Below, one piece after another: positions 23,490 through 36,311 of a stretch of 64,000 nt of DNA. The notes under the pieces are model-generated. The model saw only the letters and a list, made by a program, of their open reading frames with translations. It was not told where the DNA came from and searched no databases. This stretch comes from Linnemannia elongata (taxonomy: Eukaryota > Mortierellomycota > Mortierellomycetes > Mortierellales > Mortierellaceae): the NCBI GenBank assembly GCA_036320915.1, contig JAXBDG010000002.1, positions 3,314,001 through 3,378,000 on the forward strand, written 5' to 3'. A program made the translations under genes and the position numbers. The first letter of the stretch is position 1. Every line of letters starts with the position of its first letter.

Positions 23490-24491
23490 CTAAAACTGGA
23501 AACGGGCCTTGGTGTTGGCATTCAAGTCCTGGCTCCGCTGACTTTTCTTCCACGATGCATACGAAGCATTCCTTTCCACAGCCTCCTTGACCTTCCACAG
23601 CGAAGGCGTCAACTCCTTCGAGATCGGGACGGGCACACCGCCCTTGGGGACCAACAACAGAATCCGATCCAACGTCTGCACAACCTTCAAATCCGCCAGC
23701 GTCGTGCTGTTGCCCACATAATGTCCATTATCCCCATTCTGCTTCAAGTGACCCTCATGGATGAACACAAACTTGGAAAGCACCTCGGCGTAGAACCTGT
23801 TTGCTTCGTCGATACGGGCCTCGGGAGCGGCGCCGACGACACGGAGCGCGAATGCTTGGATCAGGCCCTCAGCGTTGTGGTAGTACTGGTTGACCAGGTT
23901 CTCCTCCCAGATGTTGGATCCGAGGAGGTTGTACTTGCGAGAGAGGTAGCGTTCGATCGCGTTCGACTCGGCGAGCTCCAGGACAGAGCCTGATGCGGTG
24001 TGTTCGTAGACGACGGGGGCAACCTGGAAGGGCGTCTTGGGCTTTTGCACTGGCCAGTCCTATATCAATCGCGCCACATCACAAACGGTGGGAATGAAAG
24101 TTAAAAACGGTACCCATCAAAAGCTTAGCCCACAGGAACCCATGGAGTCCAGCTGAGTCCTAGTCTCAACCCTTCCCTTAACTGAAGCCGACGTCTAAAG
24201 AAGATAGACTCCTTTTCTCCCTTCTTTCTTCAGACTTCGGCTCCGGTCATAAGGGATGGGTCGGGCCTACTTTTCGATGGCCACAGCTAGAAACTAACAG
24301 TTTTTTTTACTCACAACTGCAAGTTCTTCCCAGTGAGCGCCACTGTAGGCGAGGAGATTGCGGACCAGTTCTCCGCGACCGTGGAGGGGGAAGTACAAGA
24401 GCTGGAAGGTCGAATCAGTACCCTTGGCAGCCTCGGCGAGGACCTCGGACGAGGCCCTGGTGACAGTGGGGAGAGTGGATGTTGGTGACAT
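23490..24491 (-). CDS. Glutathione S-transferase family protein
   Basis: Two exons: 24491-24315 and 24059-23490, encoding 248 residues, a normal size for a cytosolic GST. The N-terminal thioredoxin-like domain starts at about residue 29 with LLYFPLHGRGELVRNLLAYS, as in Sigma and related classes where the Tyr and Arg are near the active site. It continues across the intron into KPKTPFQVAPVV and the glutathione-binding LAESNAIERYLSRKYN. The all-helical C-terminal domain carries the conserved NSTTLADLKVVQ N-capping segment. It would conjugate glutathione to electrophiles or act as a peroxidase; the substrate is unknown. The 255-nt intron contains an imperfect foldback repeat that is also found near 56.5 kb. 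Confidence 0.9.
24153..24270. repeat. Foldback (inverted-repeat) element copy 1, in the GST intron
   Basis: The left arm, beginning CTGAGTCCTAGTCTCAACCC at 24153, pairs imperfectly with the right arm ending GGGATGGGTCGGGCCTAC at 24270. The arms are about 40 nt, around a pyrimidine-rich loop at about 24205-24225. The reverse complement of the right arm matches the copy at 56523-56558 at about 31 of 36 positions. It is consistent with a MITE or other nonautonomous foldback element; no target-site duplication was identified with confidence. Confidence 0.75.
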
Positions 24492-25219
24492 TTTGTGTTT
24501 GTGGTGGTGGTAGTGGTTGGGTAAAGAGCGGTGTGGGGTGAAGGTGGTTTGCTGGGTTTTTGAAAGACCCCGCTGCGTAAAAGGGGACCTTTTTATACAC
24601 TTTGGCCAGGGGAGAACTTTCACAACTTTTCCTTTATACGACATTGAGGAGAAAGAGACATGGTAAGGTGCCATCGATTGTGCATCACCCCCCACCCTTT
24701 CCGGACCCAATTGGATTTGCGCCCTGAACAACGATTTGCTTGTTCGGGCCTTTGAGAAGTTTATGATCGATTCGGTTGATTAAGCATTTGTGTTTTGTTG
24801 CATGTAGTTGGAGAAGCAGAGCTGCCTGGTCCATTGACCTCGCTCAATTAAGAAAGGAATGTTGTTTGAAAATGGCTTTGGTCGTAAGTAAGTGAATCAA
24901 TCGCGCCATAGAAACCGCCTATTATTCAATTCCGCGCGCTCTTTAGAATGTCTTCGCGTCAGAAACATATCCCTTCAACGAAATATGACAGATTGAGTTT
25001 TGATTTACCCATTTTTCCTGTTAACCGTGCTTCAGCCCCTTGGTGGCGTGCTTTCGACCAAAACTTCAACGATTCCCTCCTCTTTTTCTTTTTAAACTAT
25101 CAAATACTAATCCGAGCGCGAGTCCCCCGCTCTTCGCATGCAGAGGCATACTCAGATCCAGACTCAAGCATATCCCATTAATATCTTATATTCTTCTTTT
25201 TCGTTTATTGTTCATCCTT
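24492..25219. other. Intergenic region between the GST and ubiquitin protease genes
   Basis: 728 bp holding the GST promoter (nearest part) and the 3' end of the protease gene. Short open frames here have no recognisable content and are not called. Confidence 0.4.
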
Positions 25220-28200
25220 CTAACAACGCTCATAAAACAACAGGTATGCGCGACTGGCCAACACCTCCTGTAGACTGGATAGCCGCACGCTCGAGTCACT
25301 ACACGCGATCCACTGGCGCTTATCCTCCTCCTGGACTGCAGGAACCTCTTGTTCTGAATCCTCCTCTATCTTGCCATTCGTGGACGGAGAAGAGGACGAC
25401 ACATCCTTATCGACCACAGCCACACCCTGCTTCTTCTCCCTAGCCGTCTCCTTCTGTTGTGCCAACACCGCTGCCAAGGGGACATCGGGCAAATCCAAAC
25501 CGGTGACGCTGATAGTGTTCTTGGACTTAGCCTTTTCTGCTGCGATCTTCGTCGCCTCTGCCACCTGGACCTTGGAAGAGAGGACATAGTTGATATAGTG
25601 TCCACCACCCAACGTGCCCATATGGACAACCGCTCCATAAAGCCTGTACTTCTTCGACTTGGAGCCGTTCGCCTCCTCCTCCTTTCGTGCCTCCGACCCG
25701 GTCTCGCTCTCGTTCTCTTCCTCTTCTTCAATCTCGTTCTTGGGGACAAAGTATGGCGCCATGTCGATCTCGACTGGAATATCAACATGGTCCTCAATCT
25801 TGCGCATCTGTCCAAACCGTCCTGAGGACTCAAACCGCTTTAAGTGCAAAACCAGTGTCGGCGGCAAGTTCGAGATCAGGTACCGCTTGAAAGCTCTCCG
25901 GAAAATGTACTTGGGCTCCTCTGTTGGCTTCTTTGACTCGGCCGCCTTTGACTCGACCTTTTTGGCCTTCTTGGGAATAGTGTTCCCAAGACTGTCCGTT
26001 TGCTCCTCTCCCAAAGACTCTTCATCATCATCATTGTTGCTCTCGTTGTCGTCCGACTCCGGTGCTGCAACAGGCATATCGGTAGTTTCTACTTCCTGGA
26101 CAGGTTCGTCCTTTGAAGTTTCCTCCACGACAACGTCTTTTGACACGCTGTTATTGGCATCCGGCTTTTGGCCCTGTTCCATTAACCCACCCTCCTTTTC
26201 TTTGGCCGCCTGAATCAACTTATAGCAGTTCTCACACGCAAACTTGTTCTCGCCATCCAATCGATCTACGCTCGTAAACTGGTTCAGAGATCGTTGAATA
26301 GAGAGATCCTCTGATGTCGATGGTCCAATGCTCTTGAGAAGCTTTCCAACATGGCGCAGGTGAGTCTCAGACGGCCGGTCAGATTCCAGAAGAGGGTCCT
26401 TCTCGTCTGCGGGTGTATCGTCCGCTGTTGGCTCTTCCTCCTTTGCAGCGGATGCCTTTTTCGACTGAGCAAGAAGACGCGCCCTGAGACTCGAACCCGC
26501 CACTGCTCCGGCCTGTGTCGGTCCACGAATTGGCAGCGAAAGGTCAAAGAAATCCTCTGGCGCATATGAGCACTATGAGTTGAAAACAGATCACGTCAGG
26601 GCTGTTAGCATTAAAATCACAGCAACTTGCAAAACCCAAATGGTGCTGCCCTATGAGCAATGGGTTACCTTTTTGCATGCGTCGCATACAATGACGCTAA
26701 CGAGTTTTCCCGAGAAACAGCTATCAATAAAAGGGACGAACTTGGGCTCTTTCTTCTCGTCCGATCCAGTCAACCCGTCCTCCTTCTCCTCCTTTGCTTC
26801 CTCCGCCTTATCATTATGGCTACCACTTTCCTCCGAAAGATGTCTCTTGATCATATCCAACTCCTCATGCTTGATCCCGTCAAAAAGGTACCGCATCAAC
26901 TCTTGACTGTCCTGCTGACGGAACCCACGGAACACCTTCCATTTTTTGGCGATCTGAGTAAACAGGTCCCGAGGAGCAATCGTGCCACCTTGCTGCTTCC
27001 ACATGGTGAACAAAAAGTCCTTGAATGTAGTGGTCAAAGGTCCAAGTCCTACGTCTGTGCTGGCAGCCAGTGATTTTGCGAATCCGCTGGACGCTCCTCC
27101 ATCCTCTGACAAGATACTCTTAAGCGATTTTGTCTCTGTCAAAACCTAAATGGAACAGAATTACATTTAGGTTAATTGTCGCGTCAACTATGATGTTTGC
27201 GTGAGCCTCTTCGGTCTGCAACTGTAGACTACCAAGGAAGGGGTAAGTACCTGGACAACTGAGTTGAAGAAGCAGGTGTTGCCAAGGTTCTGTAGGCCTG
27301 GTGTGAACACCTTCGCCTTGGCCAAAGGAGAAGCGATTATAGTTTCGGAAGCAGCACCCTTGGTTTTTTTTGAGACCGCAGCAGAAGCAGCTGCCACACA
27401 CATAAAATGGAATCGATGTTAGCAACTTTGTTTTGACACGCCCATGTGTACATGATCAACATCAAATCTCAAAAGAAATGGTTAGGACACTTGGCGTACC
27501 TCTGATCTTGGCCTGCTTAGCCTGAAATGCCTTCTCAAAGGTTACCTGGCACTCCTGAATGAGCTGGTTCCTGTTCTTGGTTGGGACGATCATGTCGTCG
27601 CACTCATAACACCTATGATAAACAAAAACCGCAGGTCAATTAACTGTTGGCCAAAACCGCAAACCGCGTTGACTATCCGTTCCTCTACATATATACTTAC
27701 CAACAGTCCGTGGTTCCAAGGTTGATGGCCAGAGGATGGTTGTTCTTCTTGCCATCATGATGAGCCACCGCATGCTTCCTGATGGTCCGTCCGCAGTTGA
27801 TCTCGCAGCACGTAAGACACATCCAGAGCGACTCTGCAGACAAGGGCTCGTCCGCTCCTGCTGCTGATCCCTCTGATTCCGAAAGACTGAGCTTTGACAT
27901 CGACTTATCAATCCGCTGAGCCAGTTTCTTTGCCTTGGACTCTGCAGCTTTACAACCAAGGCAGTGATCCCAATCCTTCTGATGAGCGACTCCTTTGCGA
28001 AGCTTAGCCAAATTGACGGCGCTCTTCACATGCTGACACTTCCCTCCGCCTCCCGGTGTTATTGTCGACTCTGATTGATCAGTTGCTACGTCAGTTGTTG
28101 TTGAATCGGTGACGAGGTCTGGGTTGTCGACTGAAACTGAGCTGGTCGATGCTTCTTTTGTGGAATTGGCTGCTGCTGCTGCTGCCGTGGGTTCAGGAAT

Positions 28201-28569
28201 AGCTGCGGTGACAGGGATGGGCTTAGGTGGGAAAGCAAGTGCACGTTCTACCTTGGGGTCCTCAACTCTTCCTGATTTACGAGACGAGGTCAAAATCTCT
28301 GTCAAGATAGCATCACCTACGATTAATTGAAGCAAGAAGGAAAGGACGTAGTCTGATCAGTCGATTATCCTTCTGCAAAATATCACACTACCAAGGGAGT
28401 CGGGAGAGGGTCCGACCGCACGCATTCATAAAGTTGATCAGAAACATTCAGGTACCATGTGCGCAGTGTTCTTCTTTATTCTCATTCACAATGGTGAGTG
28501 TCGTCTGTTATTACCTCCTGCAAAGTCACTCTGGCTGTAACGGCGTCCACCTTTTTTCTTCTTGCCCAT
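25220..28569 (-). CDS. USP16: Zinc-finger ubiquitin carboxyl-terminal hydrolase, USP16/USP45 type
   Basis: Six exons: 28569-28515, 28316-27701, 27612-27500, 27390-27251, 27145-26669 and 26572-25220, encoding 917 residues. A zinc-finger UBP domain spans about 105-235 (CQHVKSAVNL, DHCLGCKA, LWMCLTCCEINCGR, HPLAINLGTTDCWCYECDD); this finger binds the free C-terminal tail of ubiquitin. The peptidase domain starts at about 290: catalytic Cys301 in GLQNLGNTCFFNSVVQ, a QQDSQELMRYLFDG box, the zinc-site pairs CDACKK and CENCYK, and catalytic His792 in GTLGGGHYINYV, with CSDSSV after it. Long acidic and Lys/Glu-rich inserts split the domain, as in USP16/USP45. Family members deubiquitinate histone H2A and other targets; the target here is unknown. 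The first exon encodes a basic GKKKKGGRR tail. Confidence 0.94.
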
Positions 28570-28804
28570 TGCAAAAGTGTTGAATTTGTTGGAAAGGTGG
28601 AGGTGAGAATGGAATTAAGCAGAAGAAAAAACCACACTGTAGAAAAAACAAACATTTTGATCCAAAAGCTCCAATTGTGACCGTGCTGTACTCAGCCTAC
28701 AGTAACTCTCCGAAAGACCCTCAACAGCGCCACATTGAGCTCGCATAACATATTATTTCAATGCAAGTATTTTTTATTTAAGATGTGAGGTGACCCCTGG
28801 GAAC

Positions 28805-31800
28805 TCAGTCAGAAGATTTACCCATGTTGTCGACCTTGAGGACGTCGTTCTGATCGTCTTTAACCTCCTCCACTGCAGCAAACGTCGTCACGCCAGCCTC
28901 GGCATTGGCAGATGTCACCGTGGCGTTGGCGGCATATGCGGCATCGCTTCGGTCTAACAAGACCTCCAAATGCTTATCGGAAATAACAACGTCATCCTTG
29001 TTGACCAATTGAATCTTCTCGCCGTCATCCTGTGCCAGCATTGCTGCAAGGTCTGCAAGGTTAGTCTTGCGATCGTTGGCAGCATTCGTCAGCGAAGGAG
29101 CCTGCTTGAACTTGCCCTTGTGAATGACCAGCTTTTCTAACTTGCGTTTGCTGTTTGCCCTCTCAATGATCCTGTTCTCGACTGTGTTGGCTGTGACAAG
29201 GCGATAAATCATAACGGGTTTGGTCTGACCGATACGGTGAACTCGATCCTGTGCCTGCAAGTCCATTTGAGGGTTCTATGAGTGAATAAGGTGAAAAATA
29301 AAGTTATTAGTCGTCTTGGTAACATCAATGAGTGGAGCAACGAGAAAAAAGGGGAGATTTTTGCACCACTTATGCCAACATACCCAATCGCTGTCAAAAA
29401 TAATGACGGTATCGGCCGAGGTCAGGTTGATACCCAGTCCTCCAGAGCGGGTCGAAAGCAGGAAGAGTTTCCGTGCTGGATTGGAGTTGTACTCGGCGAT
29501 CTGTCGCCGACGATCGTCCTGCTTGACCATTCCATCGATACGAGAGACATGCCACTTTTTGTAAGTCACTGCCCATTCCTCGATAATGTCCAGCATGGTT
29601 GTGAACTGAGAAAAGATGAGGACTTTGTGGCCGCGTGCGAAAAGGGCTTCCAAAAGTCGGTTGAGAACAAGCATCTTTCCTGACGAGTTCAAGAGATCCT
29701 CAGAAACAACGGGCAAGTTCGTCAAGGGATCCAGAGGCCAATCGAAGAGGAAGGGGTGATTGCAGACCTTGCGGAGCTGCATGATCACATTCTTCAAATT
29801 CATGTTAACAACGGCCTTTGTAGCCCGTCGGATATCAATCTCGCGCGCCGTGAGCTCTTTGACAGCAGTTTCAGCAGGTCCGTTCTCGAGCTCCTTGAAG
29901 TATTGCCTATCAGACTTTTCGGCGTATGACCTGGCAGTAGCTCCGCGCGAACGACGAGTCTTGGCGATAATTGCTTGTCCCTCGACAGTTTCGGACGTTG
30001 CATCCGAGGTTTCGTGAGTGTCCGATCCACCCTCGCCCAACGTAATAGCATCGGTCTTCTGCATAGCCTCCTCCAGTTCATCGTCGGAATCGCCAACATC
30101 CTCCCATCCCGACTTTTTCTGGATAATAAACTTGCGAATGTCCTTGCTAAGCGTGGCATCATACCACTCCTTCTGCACCGGCGTAAGTGGGGCGTAAAGG
30201 AGGTACTCTTTCTTCTTGGGAAGCGATTTCTCGACTGTCGTTTGATATCGCGCAAAAATGGCGTTAATAATTAATCCGAACAAAAATATTCACAGCAAAA
30301 CATCGACGAAACAAAAGGAGGACATACCATCGGTCTTGACGCGTCGAAGCAAAAATGGCTTCAGGATGTGATGCAAGCTCGAAACAATACCGCTCTGAGA
30401 TTCCTCGCCAAGAATACGATCCTGGCCCTCCTTGGCGTTGATGTCTGAGAAATCGAACCACTCTTCGAATCCTTCCCGGTCGTCAAAGATATCAGGCAGC
30501 AAAAAGTTGAGCAAACTCCACAGTTCCGACAAGTTGTTCTGAAGTGGTGTTCCGGTCAAGAGAAGACGGTTGGCAGAGTGGTAGGATTTCAGCTCGCGAA
30601 TGAGCCTGCAGTCCATGTTTTTGAGTCGGTGTCCCTCGTCGACAATGATGTACTTCCACTGGTACTTTGAGAGGTACTTTCTGTCGCGCATGATGACCTC
30701 GTAGGATGTAACGACGACAGGGAATGTGGTGTCAAGCTTCTTGAGTTTGTGATTCCGCTTGTGCTCTCGTTCCTCTGGCGTTCCGTGATACATTTCGACA
30801 GGAATACCAGGGACAAATCTATCATAGTTGCATGGATTATTATCAGTGGCCTTGATCCACAGCACGGCACAAGCACAAAGCAAGATATAAAGAATGTCTT
30901 GTTACCTCTCGAATTCCATGACCCAGTTGGCAAGAGTTGAAAGAGGGGCGACGACAAGGAAAGGTCCCCAAACACCCCTTTCACGGAGGTATGCCAGGAA
31001 TGAGATTGTTTGAAGGGTCTAAGTGACGAACAGATCAAAAACATTAGCGATTGTGATCATGTCTTACTCCAACATATATGATCGATAACGATACAAACAA
31101 ACACGAAATTGAGAGGGGAATACTCACCTTTCCGAGACCCATCTCATCAGCAAGGATTCCATTCAGACCGTTCTCATAGAGACTGACCATCCACTCGACA
31201 CCGGCAAGCTGATAATCACGAAGAACTCCTCCTGTGACCAGCTTGGGTTGACGGGCGGAGATGACACGCTGAGCAGGGGCTGGAGCCGAAGCCTTCTTAT
31301 CGGCTTCTGTCTCAACCTGCTTCTGCTTCTTGAGGGTATCCTTGGTGAGATAGTCGGCAATGCTGTACTCGGTCTCGTCGGCCTTACGTTTCTTCGAAGC
31401 GGCAGAGGCAGCGCTCGCCTTCTCCTTCCTAGAGGCGACGGTCGATGCTGGCTCCTGTTTGGCGGCACTGTGACGAGTGCTAGTCCTGGTTGCAGTTAGT
31501 GCTGTTGGTTTGGCAGAGTTGGTCTCTTCGCTGACGCCCTCCTTTGCTCTCTTTTCTTTCTCTGCCTCACGCTTCACTTCCTCTGCGGCTGCCTTGTCGC
31601 GGGCATCCTGCTGCTGCTTCTCCAACTTTTTTGCCAGGAAGTTGGCATAGAGGGTTGACTTTTCGATCAAGAAGTTCAGACGCTGGAATCTCTGCTTATT
31701 GACAGTATCGGTGAACTCTGTAGCAGCCTACAAGGTAGATAAGATGTCAATTGCGGGGGATGTTTTAGAAAGCAAAAAAAATGATAGTTTTGAACACATT

Positions 31801-32159
31801 TGCCACCAATTTTCAGGACAGCAATTGATAAGTATCAAGCAATGTTTATCATAACAATTACCTTAGCCTTCAACTGGGCAATCTTTTCCTTCTCTTTGGC
31901 CTGGGTCTCCTCCTCCAGTTTTTCTTCCTCCTTCAGCATAGCCTCGGTGATGGTGACCTCGTGCTGCGAGTCGTTGGAATCGGCGGAATCAGACGATGGC
32001 GTGCTCACAGACTAAAATTCAACATTCATCAAAGAAGTTAGTGAAGTTGGTTGAAGAAGAGGTAAGCAGGAAGTGAAAGAGAAAAGGAAGAAATTGAGAA
32101 AAGGATAGGATACATACAGGCTCGACACCTTTGGGTGAAGACTCGATGGACTCGGTCAT
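28805..32159 (-). CDS. HELLS: SNF2-family chromatin remodelling ATPase, LSH/HELLS (DDM1, Irc5) type
   Basis: Seven exons: 32159-32118, 32011-31862, 31727-31128, 31018-30906, 30818-30328, 30234-29384 and 29275-28805, encoding 905 residues. The N-terminal 200 residues are Glu/Lys-rich coil and disorder. The ATPase follows: [20 protein letters not shown], Walker A DEMGLGKT (Lys264), [18 protein letters not shown], the DEGH box at 362-365 (the LSH form of DEAH), [20 protein letters not shown] and [17 protein letters not shown]. The helicase C part has [38 protein letters not shown] and [13 protein letters not shown]. In plants and animals LSH proteins remodel nucleosomes to support DNA methylation and silencing. 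An acidic insert lies at about 490-560 between the lobes. Its start codon is 304 bp from the divergent POP7. Confidence 0.96.
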
Positions 32160-32463
32160 TGTGTTGTGTTTGGTGATGAGGGAGAGGGGAGGAACAAAGA
32201 GATCAAAACAGCAAACAAACAAACAAAAGCAGAGAAAGGGTCTAAAAAAAGGTGTGAAAGAGGGGGAGGATTCAAGGGAGTACAAAGAAAAAGGTGCTCG
32301 AGCCTGTCTTAAGGAAATTGTTTTGAAGGGTCTCCTAAAGAAAAGCCACTCCAGCTCTTTTTTCTTATTCATAGAGTCTTTCTTTACCTGTCAACCTAAT
32401 TCGCTCCTTTTGCCACCACTCTTTTCACTCATTCCTTACATACGCCAACAAACATACACAACA
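32160..32463. promoter_or_regulatory. Compact bidirectional promoter region, HELLS-like / POP7
   Basis: Only 304 bp separate the two divergent start codons, so both promoters and leaders must lie here. The sequence is A/G-rich towards the HELLS-like side and C/T-rich just before POP7. No defined element was recognised. Confidence 0.5.
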
Positions 32464-33096
32464 ATGCAGATAAAACACGACCTGCAGCCAACCTCCCTCG
32501 ACAAACCAGACACCAAGCGTGCAAGGATATCTAAAGAAGATGGTACATCAACCATTTGACCAAAGCCATGCTGATCCCCTTTTCACGCTAGCCAGTTTGC
32601 CCGTCTTCGTGTTCTTGTGTCAACTACCTTTCCAAGGCGAACAACCTTCTAAACAAATCAAATCCTCATACCTTATGCTGCCTTAGCCACGCTCCGGAAA
32701 AGAGCGCCATTGAGACCACAGACCCTCCCAACAGACATCTACGTAACAACATCCTCCAGCTACAAGGGCCAACTCGCACGCGCTAAGAAACTCCTCGTCG
32801 AGGACGGACAGCCCTTCATCGTCCTCCATGCCATAGGCGCAGCGATCGAACGGGCCATTGGACTCGCCATGGGGATCAACATTGCTTGTTCGGGACAAGT
32901 CCGCTGCCATACCGAAACAGCCACCGTCGACCTGGTCGACGACATCATCCCTGTTGACACGGAAAAGGACTTTGACACCAACACTCGCCAGACTTCTGCG
33001 GTTCATATCAGGATAGAGATGTTGCAGCCCATGCCTGGAACTCAACGAGAGCAGGATTACTTTGCTAGTCTGCAAGGAAACCGTAGACGGCGGTAG
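32464..33096 (+). CDS. POP7: RNase P / RNase MRP subunit Pop7 (Rpp20), Alba family
   Basis: Two exons: 32464-32542 and 32687-33096, encoding 162 residues. The Alba-fold core runs from about residue 38: TDIYVTTSSSYKGQLARAKK, then VLHAIGAAIERAIGLAMGIN, VDLVDDIIPVD and a closing strand SAVHIRIEM, all in the order seen in Pop7/Rpp20. The protein pairs with Pop6/Rpp25 to bind the RNA of RNase P and RNase MRP, acting in tRNA 5' processing and rRNA processing in the nucleus and nucleolus. The N-terminal 35 residues are a basic tail and the protein ends in NRRRR. It converges on the AMP deaminase gene, with stop codons 141 bp apart. Confidence 0.9.
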
Positions 33097-33237
33097 TTCT
33101 CTGCAAGCTTGCGGCAGGATATCACGCGGACCAACACCCTCACCCATTGTACCATAGCACCAATTGCATTTTCATTTTTTCACCAGAAGAATTAAATGCA
33201 CACACCATGTTTTGCACAAAGATCCTAGTTTTTATTC

Positions 33238-35422
33238 TCACTTCTTAAAGTCGCTTGGGTTGACAATCCCAGAAGTGATCGCAGGATTCAACTCGGGAGG
33301 ACAATCTATAATCGATGTCGACAACTCCTCCTCTGCAACAATCAACGCAACCGACGGGAAATTCGAAGCCATCCTCTGAATCAGTCCCGGGATCTCTGAA
33401 GGTTGTTCTACACAAGAGTACTCTTGAAGCATATTGAGTTCTTCTCTCAAGGTCTCGTACCGGAACGCCACACGGATATTGGGCACGTTTGTCTTTTCCA
33501 TGTCGTTGCCCGGGATACCTGGGAGGAACCATTTCTTGCCAATCCAGTGCTTCTTGATCCGGTTCTCCCAACCAGACTGGGCGACAGAGTTGCGTGAGAT
33601 CTCGCACATGTCTGCTCCTGACAGTTTCCAGATCTACATTAGACAGAAAAGTCAAAATAGGATACGTTAACACATGTTCCAATTAAGTCCGCACATGTTG
33701 AAAATGGAGCCAAGCGGTAATCAATGACTAAGATGTACCTGAGCCGCAACACTGTACTCCTCGATCAAGGGCTCCTTTGTGAAGTGGAACTGCAGTGGAT
33801 CGTCAGTACTGAGACTGACATTAAGGCCTCTCTGGAAAAACGTCGGGAATGGGTTGCGCTCATAGTCCAAAAAAAGCGCGTTGTTTGATAGCGGTGACAT
33901 TGCGATCCCCATTTGTGTCAGATAGTACAGGTACTGCAATGCGGGCACCTTCCGAAGAAGGATTCCGTGGGATATACCGGACGCAGTCAGGAATGCCGAT
34001 GTTAAGTGGTCCGTGTCTCCTGCCTCTCCACAGTGCGGTCGGAACACAAACGTGTCTATCAAAATGAATAAAAGGTAAAGGAATCGACGGGTTTTAGTAC
34101 CAATACGACCGACACAAGTAGCTTTGCTCAATGAAAACAAATACTCAAATATGACTTACTGAAGCCTCGCTTCTGTCGAAAGGCATTGAGACTTGTCATG
34201 TTAGCAAACATGTAATAGATATAATAACTGTACGGTGGGTTGGTCGGCATGTCCCAGACGCGCGGGTATGGGTACTTGCGGTAGATCCGCCTCTCGGCCT
34301 TGGACTCGTCATCCACAGAATCGAACCCAATTACCCGCTGCAAAAAGATATACAAGTTCGGATGGCTCGACGGATCCCGGGTGACCTCGAACAGGGGCTT
34401 GAAGATATTATGGATCACATCTTCAAAGTTCTGGACAGTCTTGGTAGCTTTGTAAACGTTGTAGAGTCGTGGAACTTGGATCAGCCAGCGGACGTTGTGG
34501 GAGAAGAGCTTGTGTTCGACCACCCAGTCGGCTAGCTTGTCCCATTCGTCTTCACTCCTGCCGTAGATTGAGATTCGGTACTCTGCCATCTGGTATTTAC
34601 TCTGCTCTAGATCCGATATAACCTCTAAGAGAATAAGGGGGTGAGATGTTAGGAGATGTGTCGAAAGTTTCTCTTCTTTCTCTAACCAAAGCAGCAACCA
34701 AGGATGCAACACGTACCCTTGGTAATCTCGGCGAGGTATCGACCCTTGATCTTGTTGTCAGTCTTCATAAAGATCTCGCGAAGACGCGACTCTCCAATAG
34801 GGTTATACTTCAAATTAAACTTGTCAAACCGGTGGAATGAATCTTTGTGTGCCTGGAAAAAGTACATGAGCCTTTGTCAGCAAAAGTATTCTCAGATAAA
34901 GAACTCCTTCTTCCGATCGGCATTTGCAGTGCGCAAACCAACTTACATGCATGTCCAAGGTATCAATGTTCAAGTCATACGCGGTCAGATTCAGACTCTG
35001 GAAAACCTCCTCTAACGTCAGCTCCTTCCCATCACGGAAAATAACCACATCCTCCGGAGTCTTCCTCATCTTGGACTTGATAAACCGAAGCAGGTGCTTC
35101 TGGTTCATACATGAACTATGGTGAACGTGCGTGTCGACTTTGCGGACATTATAAAAGTCGCGGTGGGGTACTCGTTTCGCCTCGGCCAGCTCCTCGTATT
35201 CGTTAAGGAGGATGTACATGCTCCACTTGCTCTCCAGGTATTTTAGTCGACGGAAGGCGAAGCTTTTTGTGGGACCATCCGAAATCACTGAGAGTACAAA
35301 GTCCAGATCCTGGAAGTAGTCCTTGGGTGAAGGGACATCGATGACTGGCTTCTTGTCTGCCAGGTCTTCCTTGGACGCATAGACCTTCGAAGAGAGAAAA
35401 TGTGAGTGCCCAATCGCAAATC

Positions 35423-35461
<39 letters not shown>

Positions 35462-36311
35462 GATGTCAGTGCTCTCAGACACAAGTCTCTTTTTATCCTT
35501 TAGAATAGCCAAAACGTCATGGCATTGACAACATCACGCTCCAACACAACAACAAACAAGCAAAAAAAAGCTGTCTCTTATACCTGGTATACGCCGGTAT
35601 CGTCCATCTCAAAGAACTGATTGCACAGGCCGGGAATGGGCACCTCCTCTCTGACAAAATCGCTTCCAATACTGTCAGGTCCACCCGACACCCGACCAAC
35701 ATCCTCAGGTTTGGGTGGGGGCCAGGAGGGGACTGGAGGAGGCGGATAGATGGTCCACTCGTCACTGTCGCTAGGGTTATCGCCAATCCGCTGTGCAGAG
35801 ACCTTCATGTACTTGTCGCGAAGATCAAGGCACTTTTGGAAGTTGGTATAAAGCATCCGCAGTTCCTCAGTAATCTGGTTGTTGAGTTTGTTCTTGACAG
35901 CGCCGCTGTCCTCCGGCTGGCCTTCTTCCATGATCCCAGCATCCTTGTCGACATGTCGCATGTTGTCGGGCTCGTTATCGAAAGCGGTCCCAGAGTCGCT
36001 ATTCTCTACGGGTCGTGGTGCCGAAGGACGGATATTGTGGGTCAAATAGTCACTATCCTCCTACCATTTGAACCAAAACGTCAACGGTGTTAACTATTAC
36101 GTCTTTCTTATGCTTGGTGCCTGAATCGCCACATATCTGATGCGTGGATTGTTTGAGTGTTGCCACTAACCTTTTTCAACACGCGTTCGTGGTAGTGGGT
36201 ATAGCACATAGCATCTGCCTCGTCGCGCTCTGTACGCTTGTCAGGCACGTCGAACGAGTCCTCCTTTCTCAGAGGAGGCCTTTCTGGAGTGAGTTCAACT
36301 TCATTGTCCAT
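33238..36311 (-). CDS. AMD1: AMP deaminase
   Basis: Seven exons: 36311-36171, 36060-35584, 35384-34947, 34852-34717, 34624-34160, 34055-33739 and 33633-33238, encoding 789 residues. It hydrolyses AMP to IMP and ammonia in the purine nucleotide cycle. The N-terminal 200 residues are a variable regulatory tail. The catalytic TIM barrel starts at about 280 with metal ligands His292 and His294 in [19 protein letters not shown]. It continues with [50 protein letters not shown] and the metal/catalytic STDDP at 635-639 before [15 protein letters not shown]. Start chosen at the first ATG; a TTG lies in frame upstream but is not needed. Intron 2 contains a 36-nt A run on the plus strand. Confidence 0.97.
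35425..35460 (+). repeat. Poly(A) run of 36 nt inside AMP deaminase intron 2
   Basis: Uninterrupted A run on the plus strand, a T run with respect to the transcript, about 40 nt after the donor-side exon boundary is passed in the transcript's 3' direction. A homopolymer expansion or a retroposed tail are both possible. Confidence 0.9.
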
